From: Dysidea avara | Lineage: Eukaryota; Porifera; Demospongiae; Dictyoceratida; Dysideidae | NCBI RefSeq assembly: GCF_963678975.1 | Contig: NC_089284.1 | Coordinates: forward strand, 2,355,001-2,419,000 | Length of the DNA: 64,000 bases | Reading direction: 5' to 3' | In this document: in pieces, positions 47,201-56,400 of the stretch | Position numbering within the stretch: position 1 is the first letter of the stretch | How the letters are laid out: each line of letters begins with the position of its first letter | Notes under the pieces: model-generated | What the model was told of the DNA's origin: nothing | The model's input: the letters and a program-made list of their open reading frames with translations, nothing else | The model's database searches: none | Position numbers and translations under genes: made by a program

Positions 47201-50200
47201 AAGGGAAGGTAATTCACAAAGTCTATGGAGTCTCCACACCCGTATTTCAGACTGCCGAAAAGAAACCACCTCAGAGCAAAGTTTACCTTTGCAGAATACA
47301 GACTTCATTTCACTTTTACTTCTTACATAAAAGCAGCTTTTACCATTATTTAACAATTTTGCTCACATGGGTGCGTACAGACAAACATAGGTAGATAGGT
47401 ATACACACTTTTACGAAAACAATTTCAGTAAACCAGGCGCGCACCCACAGCCGGCCTTTGGCCAGCTGTGAATGCGCCTGTGGTTTAAAAAACTTAAGAG
47501 TTGGTATAAAACTAAACTTTACTATAAGATATAGCAGCTGGTGTACTGATAAGAGTTAACAGCACCCAGAATATTATCTGTTAATTACAATGGAAACTAA
47601 TTAATTAAGAAAGGGGGTGAAACTACATTTGTGGCAAGGACATACAACATGATAAGTACAGCGACTATTGTCATAAAAGTTTGAAGTACAGGTGGACCTG
47701 ACAACTCCGTAATGCTAGAGTGACCAGACCCTTCCTCTCTATGCGAAGGGGCGAACGCTGCCAGTCCATCACAGTTTGTAATGTAACTGAACTATTATAT
47801 TTATGTATTTATTTGTCTGTAACCACAAGCTGTAATTATAACAAATGCACGTGTGTCTTTAATTGATTCTTATTAACGCTTGTAGTGTGTGTATGAGTGT
47901 GTTAATCCGTGCTGAGTAGACTTCTATTACACTGGTAGCAGAGGATGGCTAGTAAACATGTTAGTATACCGAAATCTTTTACTGATGGTGATGCTCAAGA
48001 GTGGTTCCAACGTTTTGAAATTTGTGCCGCTGCGAATGAGTGGACTGCTGCAACAAAATTGTTGAAACTGCCCACGTTATTGGAAGGAGAGGCACTGGCG
48101 GTATGGTTGGAATTATCTACAGAGAGTACGGCAGACTACGCCACAGCGAAGAAAAGTCTGATCAGCAAGATGGCGCCTACAGAATTCGTCTCGTTGGAAG
48201 AATTTCACTCTCGCAAGCTTCGCCCCGGAGAAGCCATCGCTCTTTACCTTCATGACCTTAAGCGACTGCTAAAGCAAGCAATGCCGGAGTTGGCAGCAGC
48301 AGCGGCCAAGCCGTTATTATTACACCAGTTCCTGGCGGGTTTACCTGGACCCATTAGTAGACAGCTGCGCGCTGTCGGTGTGGCAGATGACCTAGACGCC
48401 GTTGTTGAAAGAGCAAAGCTTTTGATGGCAGTTAATGAACAAGAAATATCTACAGCAGCAGTATCCACTCGTGCAACAGAATTTGACGAACTGAGAAGTC
48501 AAATGCAACAGCTGACAGAACAGGTGGCTGCACTTACCACAATTTCGAAGAGTGGAAGTACACAACATTGTTATTACTGCAAGCAGCCAGGGCACACTCA
48601 GTGTTATTGTCCAGTAAGAAGAGCTAATCAAAGATGCTATACTTGTGGTAGACCAGGACATTTAGCAAGAGATTGCTGGCAGGGAAACGACCAGGGGATG
48701 TCTGTATGGGGCAGCAGACGTCCCCCTCGCACTTAAGTCCTATGAACACTGTTGTTATAGCTACTGTAAAGACACATGCATCTAGTATAGTAGGGAAGGT
48801 TGGTGGAATAAATAGTGAAATTTTACTCGATTCAGGTTCATCTGTGTCTCTTTTGTCACAGGCCCTTGTGCAGAAATTGCCAGCCACTCAGTCTAGACCA
48901 TTACCACAAGTATTACTTCAGACTGCTTCAGGTGATACTATGTCAATTATTGATTGTGTCAGTGCTGTGATATGGCTTCCTGGTATGAAACAGGATATTG
49001 TACATACATTCATTGTTGTCAAAGATCTCATTGCTCCAGCTATTGTAGGTGTTGACTTTTTTCAACAGCACAAGTTAACTGTGGATTTTTCAAAAGGAAC
49101 TATCCAGATCTTCTCAACACCCACTGCTGTTCTGACAGATGACCTGCAACGTATTTGGCAAGCTGCAGTTAAACACAAGCCACTTGTATACCATGTAGCA
49201 GCTACACAAGATGTTTTGGATGTCACCACAGACTCTGCTATTCCAGATTATGGAGCTTCAAAACAGTTTGCTCTTCCCTATTGCCAAACAGCTGAGTTTT
49301 CTGGTGTTATTTCAGAATACCAAGATCTTTTCTCTATAACTCCTGGTCATACCTCACTAGCTTGCCACCACATTCCTACCCAGGGTCCTCCAATCCGTGT
49401 ACCTCCCAGACGAGTACCAGCCCATTACAGAAATGAAGTGGAAAGACAAATCCAACAAATGCTTGAACAAGGAGTTATCACTGAGAGCAGCAGCCCCTGG
49501 ATGGCACCAGCTGTCTTTGTTCCTAAAAAGTCTGGTGAATTGCGTATTTGTATTGACTACCGCCAACTTAATAAGCAAACAGTAAAAGATGCATATCCCT
49601 TACCTCTTCCAGATGAAGTGCAGGATAAACTAGCAGGGTGCACAGTATTTACGACCTTGGATTTGCATAGTGGATATTGGCAGCTACCAGTGGCTCCTCA
49701 CGATCAACTAAAGACAGCATTCTGCCCTGGTCCAGGCATGGGTCTATATCAATTCTGCCGTATGCCTTTTGGTCTCACAGGTGCCCCGGGGTCCTTCCAA
49801 CGTTTAATGGACTCAGTAACAAGAGGACTACCTTTCGTCATGACATACCTCGATGATTTACTAATTTACTCCCCAACACCACAAGTCCATCAACAACATT
49901 TACGTCAAGTTTTTCAACGTCTTCGAGATGCCGGCTTGACCCTACGTGGAAAAAAGTGTCACATAGGCTTACCACAAGTCTCTTATTTGGGTCACATTTT
50001 TGATGGCAGTGGTATGCATCCTGACCCCAGCAAAGTTGACAGTATCCATCAATGGCCACCACCTTCTAATGTTACAGAACTAAAACAATTCCTTGGCCTT
50101 GCATCCTATTACCGCCGATATATCAAAGGCTTCGCCGACATTGCAGCACCTCTTCACAATTTGACCAAAAAGTCAATCTCTTTTTCATGGACTTAGGACT

Positions 50201-53200
50201 GCAATAAAGCCTTTTCACTACTGAAGTCTATGCTTATTCAAGCACCAATATTGGCATTTCCAGATTTCACCAATACTGCAGCTCCTTTCTTGTTGCAAAC
50301 TGATGCCAGTGCTGTGGGTCTCGGTGCCATTTTAGAACAAGGTGGCCGTGTTATAGCCTATGCCAGCCGCACATTGAACAGTGCTGAACAGCAGTATAGC
50401 ACAATACAGAAAGAATGTCTTGCAGCAGTTTTTGCCTTAAAACAGTTTCGGCAATACTTGCTTGGCCGCTCCTTTCAACTGCTCACAGATCATGCTCCCC
50501 TTCAATGGCTTTCAGCTCAAAAGATGGAAGGGTTATTGTGTCGCTGGGCATTAGCCATGCAGGAATATAGTTTTCAAATAGTTTATCGTAAAGGCAGTCT
50601 CAATGTGAATGCTGATGCTTTATCACGCTCTCCTATTCATAGTTCATCACAACCAGTAGCAATGACTTCTGTTCAACAACTTACCATTCGAATGAAAGAT
50701 GCTCAACAGTCAGATCCTGTGTTTCAACAAATCTACCAAACATTATTGTCATCACCAGAAAAGCCACCACATGACCCTGCATGGAGGCAATCACCACTAC
50801 GAAGGTATGCTCAATTGTGGCACCAAATGTGTATTGTTGAGAATGTCATTTGTCGTACTTACTGTCCCAGTCCAGCTTCAGATAGTGTCACCGTACCATT
50901 AGTACCACCTACCTTACAATCAGAGTTTTTACAAGAGGCACATGATATTCCCAGTGCAGGTCACCAAGGGTACCTCAAAACCTTAAGCCGTTTGCAACAA
51001 CAGGCGTATTGGGCTGGTATGGCTGGTAATGTACAACAATACTGACAACAATGTAATACATGTCAAGCGTCCAAGTTACCATCTCCTATTCAGGCACCAC
51101 TTCACAATGTTCCCATGGGAGATGCTAGCTGTAGACATTTTGGAAGTGCCAATTTCTCGTAAGAATCACCGCTACTTACTGGTTATTATGGACTACTTTA
51201 CTAAATGGGTTGATGCAGTTCCACTTCGTGACCAGACAGCAGTTTCAATCAGTGATGCTGTCATCAAGTTATGCAGTAACTTTGGGATTCCAACAGTCAT
51301 ACACTCTGACCAAGGTAGAAACTTTGAAAGTTGTCTTTTTTCTCAAGTGCTGCAAGCCTTTGGCATCCAGAAGTCAAGAACCACGGCCTACCATCCCCAA
51401 GGAGATGGAATGGTTGAACGCTTTAACCGTTCTATACTGCAAATGCTACGATGTTATGTGGATCAAGAAGATGACTGGGAGCGTTACTTACCATTGGTAC
51501 TGTATGCATATAGAACGGCACAGCACTCTTCAACAGGCATATCTCCATTCCAACTAATGTTTGGACGTCAGCCACAACCTTCACCATTTAAACCACCAAC
51601 TGCCTTTGATCCGAACACTTACTCTGCAGAACTACAAGCTAAGCTGGCACACTTACAAGATTTAGTTCATACGAATTTGGCCTCTGCTGCACAGAAACAA
51701 AAGTTTCACTACGATAAACATTCCAAAACTAGATCATTTCAACCAGGAGATCCAGTTTGGCTGTCCATCCCAACAAGTGGTAAATTGCAACCTAAATGGG
51801 AAGGCAAGTGGACTGTTGTGGAACTTAAGACTCCCATAAATCTTAAGATTACAAATGGGACAAAGACTAAAGTAGTACACACTAACCGGGTTCAACACAG
51901 AAGTATACCACAGCCTGATAACACATTACCAACACATGGACACTCTTCATCAAACTGGTATCCCCCCCAAGTTTCACATCATGTCATAGAGTCTGCTTCT
52001 GAATCACGTTATCCGCAACGCAGCAGAAGACCACCAGACTGGTTTCAACCTTAGTAACTTACCAAGCTTGGGACAAGCTTTTTAGAAGGGGGGACGATTG
52101 TAATGTAACTGAACTATTATATTTATGTATTTATTTGTCTGTAACCACAAGCTGTAATTATAACAAATGCACGTGTGTCTAACAGCCACACAAAGTAAGT
52201 TCGCGAGATAGATTAATGAACAGCTGCTAACATAACTGAGAAGGTTCTTTCCATGTTGATTAGGCAGCTTTACGAGTACATCAATTCTAACTACAAGACT
52301 CTTTCACTACCTCCATCTTTTGTATTAAAGAACATCACATTGGCGACTACAAACAAACATCACAAATATTTAGTAATTACCAACAACACAATCTACCTGT
52401 TTTTGGTAACAGAGTGACCAGACCCTTCAAAGGGGAGGGCGCTGCCAGACTAGTAGTCTCGCGTGGCCAGACCACTATTTCTTTGTCATTGGGTCGGGAG
52501 AAAAAAGGGTTTGGTCCGGTTCAAATCCCATACTTGTCTTGACACTACCTGGATAATTTGGGTAGTGTTGACCAAAGAAACAAAATAGTAGTCACTCGCG
52601 TCTAGGAATCACAAGTGCACATTTACAGACCAATCAACGTCTAAAGCTGCTTTGGCATCTACCAATGATTGAATCAGTTATAAAGATTCACAGGTAAGCA
52701 GAATCTTTGGTTATTGTTGTACTATCGTAGTTTTATTACAGTGGAGTTTAAGCGCATGGGGCCATATACTGTTTACTTGTGACGTAACTGTGTGACATGT
52801 GTGGGATTCAAACTGGACCACACCTTTTTTTTCTCCCAACCCAATGACAAAGAGTAAATCCCATACTGTATGTAACAAGGAAACTGACGGATTTTAAATC
52901 TTTATACAAGTCAATTTTATGTATGTAATTATGTGTATGTAATAGCTGTATGTTTGTCAGGGCACTGCTGAAAAGCAAATATTTTTATACTGAGCAGCCT
53001 TCCCTTTAAAAAAAAAAAACGCGCGTGAGACTACCATACTAGATGGACTATGCCTTTATCCTCACCTTTATCAGAACACACTTAGTGCTGAGTGTATGTG
53101 TTTATCTATGTACAAGTTGGATACCTTCATTAAATCATCGAAAATTGCTGCTAGTCTTGGTATTTCTGTCTCCATTAACCAAGCTAGCTCCTTTTTCTGC

Positions 53201-53313
53201 ACAGAATAAATAGAATACAATACCATGTCGTCACGAGTAGAATTCAAACATACCATCACTTCTATCTCAGCCTTTATTCTCTCATCTTCCGGAGTTTCAC
53301 TGTTAAAATTCAT
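38255..53313 (-). CDS. ROGDI: ROGDI homologue (13 exons)
   Basis: Exons 5'-3': 53254-53313, 53125-53196, 46441-46498, 45518-45554, 41636-41690, 41341-41427, 41194-41292, 41019-41117, 39506-39613, 39112-39221, 38916-38949, 38336-38419, 38255-38263. Phases close to 303 residues (human 287). Blocks matching the family in order: ELAWLMETEIPRL, GDAIKGHVTISGDKIS, EAWKLQQIQNACNHF, PELPDDILLDFYISSDHLLLTVY, YEVTNQLQVQTPVPWLSEVL. In the family the protein joins DMXL and WDR7 in the Rabconnectin-3/RAVE-type complex that assembles V-ATPase; this role is taken from the family. The start is the first ATG (53311-53313). Exon 10 has a Gln run. The last 9-bp exon is a weak guess. Introns hold a hAT-type element, a Ty3/gypsy element and many MITEs. 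Divergent with the SDR gene. Confidence 0.86.
39660..40810. repeat. Degenerate tandem repeat in ROGDI intron (three copies)
   Basis: A unit of roughly 350-450 bp recurs with variation. Each copy has an AAGC-AAAGCCT block, CCAGCACTGGGA, ACCTGCAGGAGG-like words and, in two copies, CATTTAAACAGCTGG before ACTGGAGCAATGTGAG. The open stretches across it are shadows of the repeat. Confidence 0.6.
40828..40886. repeat. (CA)n/(GCAC)n microsatellite
   Basis: An uninterrupted run of CA and GCAC dinucleotide steps at the end of the preceding tandem repeat in a ROGDI intron. A second CA tract is at about 41717-41734. Confidence 0.9.
42263..44465. mobile_element. 2.2-kb hAT-type element, perfect 8-bp target duplication, no transposase
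   Basis: GGTATCAT at 42255-42262 and 44466-44473 borders the ends CAGTGTTGGGG and CCCCCAACACTG. Subterminal GTTAC/GTAAC words are abundant. The interior of about 1.9 kb has only short open stretches and no hAT transposase motif, so it is non-autonomous; what it carries is unidentified. It is inserted in the ROGDI intron between exons 4 and 5. Confidence 0.88.
44490..45330 (-). repeat. Dispersed ~0.8-kb repeat, copy C, reversed
   Basis: It aligns in reverse to 35621-36520 and 5959-6720. The foldback part is 45116-45328 (arms GGAGGTCACCTACACCT and complement). GATTGATTGCAGAGA is the reversed internal landmark. It abuts the right end of the 2.2-kb hAT-type element. Confidence 0.65.
47430..47486. 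repeat. GC-rich imperfect hairpin (AAACCAGGCGCGC)
   Basis: AAACCAGGCGCGCACCCACAG pairs with the following GCTGTGAATGCGCCTGTGGTTT. The same hairpin, near perfect, occurs at 56463-56515 in inverted context, with the flank ACTTTTACGAAAACAATTTC also shared. It marks one end of a dispersed repeat family. Confidence 0.6.
47777..47931 (+). repeat. 5' LTR, 155 bp
   Basis: It starts TGTAATGTAACTG and ends CTATTACA. The end is fixed by the tRNA-Met-type primer-binding site beginning two bases later. Confidence 0.8.
47945..48736 (+). CDS. Ty3/gypsy Gag, intact ORF
   Basis: 263 residues. The N-terminal half resembles the retrotransposon Gag capsid domain (DAQEWFQRFEICAAANEW, EEFHSRKLRPGEAIALYLHDL). Two CCHC zinc knuckles follow near residues 199-212 (CYYCKQPGHTQCYC) and 221-234 (CYTCGRPGHLARDC). 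It forms the RNA-packaging particle of the element. The ATG is 14 bases after the primer-binding site. Its 3' end overlaps pol by 64 bp in the -1 frame. Confidence 0.9.
   Translation: MASKHVSIPKSFTDGDAQEWFQRFEICAAANEWTAATKLLKLPTLLEGEALAVWLELSTESTADYATAKKSLISKMAPTEFVSLEEFHSRKLRPGEAIALYLHDLKRLLKQAMPELAAAAAKPLLLHQFLAGLPGPISRQLRAVGVADDLDAVVERAKLLMAVNEQEISTAAVSTRATEFDELRSQMQQLTEQVAALTTISKSGSTQHCYYCKQPGHTQCYCPVRRANQRCYTCGRPGHLARDCWQGNDQGMSVWGSRRPPRT
48673..52054 (+). pseudogene. Ty3/gypsy Pol (protease, RT, RNase H, integrase), broken
   Basis: Protease motif LDSGSSVSLL (about 48826). RT blocks include ELRICIDYRQLN and YLDDLLIYS (near 49848). RNase H begins with LLQTDASAVGLGAIL (50296). The integrase HHCC region (HQGYLKTL ... 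CNTC) is followed by the DDE core (AVDIL, SDQGRNF, GDGMVERFNRS) and a C-terminal domain with FQPGDPVWL. Breaks: in-frame TAG at 50194-50196 between RT and RNase H, in-frame TGA at 51043-51045 inside the zinc-binding region, and a frame change between 51046 and about 51115 before the DDE core. The remainder is open and family-like, so inactivation is recent. Confidence 0.9.
48682..48688 (+). promoter_or_regulatory. Canonical -1 ribosomal frameshift heptamer at gag-pol junction
   Basis: GGGAAAC lies just after the second zinc knuckle and is phased G GGA AAC in the gag frame, exactly the X XXY YYZ slippery pattern. pol is in the -1 frame relative to gag and stays open across this site. A downstream pseudoknot was not assessed. 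Confidence 0.75.
52099..52180 (+). repeat. 3' LTR, truncated
   Basis: Identical over 82 bases to 47777-47858, then sequence diverges (AACAGCCACAC, also seen in the repeat at about 27290). No target duplication can be matched to the left flank. Confidence 0.8.
52470..53042. mobile_element. Inverted-repeat element in ROGDI intron 2
   Basis: The left arm (TAGTCTCGCGTGG, TTTGTCATTGGGTCGGGAGA, GGTTCAAATCCCATAC) pairs with the right arm (GTGTGGGATTCAAACTGGAC, TCTCCCAACCCAATGACAAA, GCGCGTGAGACTA). The centre, about 52550-52790, is unrecognised. Confidence 0.65.
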
Positions 53314-53405
53314 TTTAAAGCGTACACAGCTCGATATACAGCTACTTGTAAAATGCAGCACGTGCGCTCACTCACGAGACCCACCTTGTACTTTTTGGCC
53401 GGGGA
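53314..53405. promoter_or_regulatory. 92-bp divergent promoter, ROGDI / SDR
   Basis: The start codons of two oppositely transcribed genes are separated by only 92 bp, so core promoters and 5' UTRs must share it. It contains a CACGTG E-box at 53359-53364 and no TATA box at the expected place. Confidence 0.65.
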
Positions 53406-56400
53406 ATGGCTGCGATCACCAAACAGTTTGAGGGACAAGTAGCCATCGTCACAGGAGGAGCTGATGGGCTGGGGAAGGCCATAGTTCGTATGCTGGCAGA
53501 GAACGGAGCCAGAGTGATGGTATTTGATTTGGCAGAAGATAAAATGAAAGTGTTTGTTGATGAGCTGACTTCTTCAGGCTATGACACGAGAAGCTGTAAG
53601 GTTGATGTGTCAGTGGAGGCCTCAGTTAAGGAAGGGTTTAGTGAATTTGCAAAGTTCTCAGACCGGCTGGATATCATGATAAACTGTGCCGGCATAGTGG
53701 GCCCCAATGGTGTTAAAAGTGAATCAGTAGCCGTGGAGGATTTTGATAAAGTATATGCAGGTACTGTTGTTAGAATGTGTGTACTGTGTTACAGCTGTGA
53801 ACAGTGAGGGGTAGATAGTTGTGTCATGTGCCATAGACTTATCCTGCATGAGTGACTCTAAGCTCTGCGACCAGGCCAGAAGTTTGGTGTGTACAGATCA
53901 TACCAGTTCAACCTAGTATGGCACATCCAGACCCTTATTGATGAATAATTGATAAGCACCAGCATGAAAAGGAACTTGTTTGCACCTAGATAAGGGGCCC
54001 TGTCAGCTATGTAGCTAACTACTTTATTATAAGCTGTGTCTAGCCTTGGCGGATCACAATGTAGTCTACATTTTGCTTAGACATGTAGTAATTTCAGTTA
54101 TACTTGTCAAGTGAAGCATTGTGTTTATATACAGTAGTGTAGCAGCTGGACCAACACATTTTCATAGGGGAAAGGTGTGATCACGTTGTAGTCTAGTTCC
54201 TGTCACAGAAACTGATTATGTGGTTAAAATACTGGAAATCTTGCATGCATTTAGGAGAAATATGGATAGCCGTATAGTGTATTGTAAGGTTTCACTTTCC
54301 TGTGAAAATCCAAGTCTCACTTTTCCTTCATGACTACTTAATAGTATTGCAATCAAACCCTTGAGCAACCCATAACACTTTCAATGTGTTTCATAGTAAT
54401 GGTTATGAGTGCCGTTCAATATATATCAACAAGACTCTTTTCCTCAACTATAGCTACTTAACTCTCAACATGTCAAAAATCTCATCTATTCATCACTTTA
54501 TAGCTATGTGTACTCAGGTGCCCAGTAGATAAATACAGCAGGAAACATCAAATTTTGGTGATCAGTTGCTACATTGGACACTCTTGTGTGGTACATGTAT
54601 ACCGTATTTGACCGGTTAATAGCCGCAGCTCTTGTAATAGTCTCCCCTGCATAGTAGCCACTCCACAGCCTAGAATTATTGTCATAAGAGCCACAGCTTG
54701 TATCTGAATATATTGATTCAAGTGTTGATAAGACATGTTTGAAGCAGAAACCAAGCAAAGGAGTTGTTTAAAGCCAGGAAATAAGGTTTTTGAGAGAAGT
54801 TAAAATGAATGATAATATTGAAGAATGATTAAACAAGGTCAGTCATTCGTGAGTCCGTATAAACTCCATGGGCTACTGCCACACAAGCCTATAGTAGCTG
54901 CCCTTGGATAGTAGTCGCCTTCGCATAGTAGCTGCAGGGTTTTCCTTGCTTAAAGTTATAGTAGCTGCAGCTATTAACCGGTCAAATATGGTATGTATAC
55001 ATATGGTAATGTACGGGACATGTGATGTACACACAGTGAACTTGAGGGGCAGTTTTCTGACGATGAAGTACTCACTTGTGGAGATGAAGAAACTGAACTA
55101 CGGCAGGATACTCTTGATTGCTTCTATTGCTGGAAAGGAGGTAAACTGTTACAGTGAAACATGAGTCTGGCACTTTACATACATATTTTTTTTTAAAAAT
55201 TACCATCAAGAGATTATCATAACAATTAACTTTGAATTGATGTAAGATGAATATTTCACTGCGAGATAATCTAGCTAAGCTATAGTCCTTGTTTTGAGTT
55301 GTACAGCACAAACATGGCTGGTTAGCCAGTCAAGATTAGATCCTACTGGAGGCTATATTGACTGTTGCTTTGTTCTTGCACACACAGTATACCTGCTAAT
55401 GCTACCATGTCCCAAGGAGCTATATAGTCATAATATACATTTGTTCTTCATCCAAGAGCTGGTTGAGCATGAGTTTTTACATATTAATTATTGCTTTACA
55501 ACACCATGGTTTTGAAGGCCACACCCTTTTTTACAGCTTAGCTGCTATTAACACAAAGTCTGGTTTTGGGTTCCCCAATTTCTTATCTACATGGTTGTAC
55601 AAGACAGAATTTACCGTATGGTGACCAGGTTTCACTATATTGCAGATTTTATGTTTCTTATTTGGACTACTTACTTCCATTGGTGAATCTATGAAGTTAT
55701 ATGAACTATCATCATATGTGGCCAATGCTGGGAAAACCAGTCTTATTGCCTATTCGAGAAATGCCGGTTTTAAGTATTCATGTGTTGTAGCTTGCCAATG
55801 TATGAAGCTAGATGTACCAAATTTTAATGTGTTTTAAACCAATTCCTTTCCTTCCAGAGCATCCACTGTACAGCTGAGTTTCCTGCCATTTTAGATAGTT
55901 TTTAACTGGAGTTGACTCTATCAGGCGAGCTCCAAAAGGAGTGGGAGACGGGGGCTGGAGGAGGGCAAGAGGCTGTTAAAAACTTTTTAAGTGGAATTAT
56001 GCTAAGTTATAGGCTATTCAAGACTCAAAACTGGCTAAAATGAAAGTACTTTTACAGCACAGGTCTTTATTCAATACCACAGAGCTGTATAGCCACATAC
56101 AGCCATCCCCAGGCTGGCCAGAGCTCCATTAGGGCTCCAGACTGCTCGTACAGATCTCCACTGTGTTTGGGAAAAGCAGCCAGCAAAAGCAAACCTGATA
56201 ATGAAATTTGTGTTCTTGGTGAAAAATCAAATCTGCTGTCATGGGTGATAAGACTGGTTATCTCAGAACCAGTCACATGTTAGTATTGAGTTAAACTACA
56301 ACAATTTTCACTTATAAGGAAGAAATTAAGTGTGAGTAGTGACAGCAATGGTTCAGTGGTGAAGGTTTTGGAAGTTAGGTATGGGCAACTTTCAACATTT

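Larger units (their letters stand above)
47777..52180 (+). mobile_element. Ty3/gypsy LTR retrotransposon, defective
   Basis: The 5' LTR is 47777-47931 (TGTAATG...TTACA), followed by a primer-binding site TGGTAGCAGAGG at 47933 that matches initiator tRNA-Met. gag and pol follow. A purine tract AGAAGGGGGG (about 52084-52093) precedes the 3' LTR at 52099-52180. The 82 bases kept of the 3' LTR are identical to the 5' LTR; the last ~73 bases are missing. Domain order PR-RT-RH-IN is that of Ty3/gypsy. It is in sense opposite to the host ROGDI gene. Confidence 0.92.

Noticed and set aside
53314..53361. N-terminal extension of ROGDI
   Set aside because: The upstream start would be GTG; the first ATG at 53311-53313 gives a family-sized protein.
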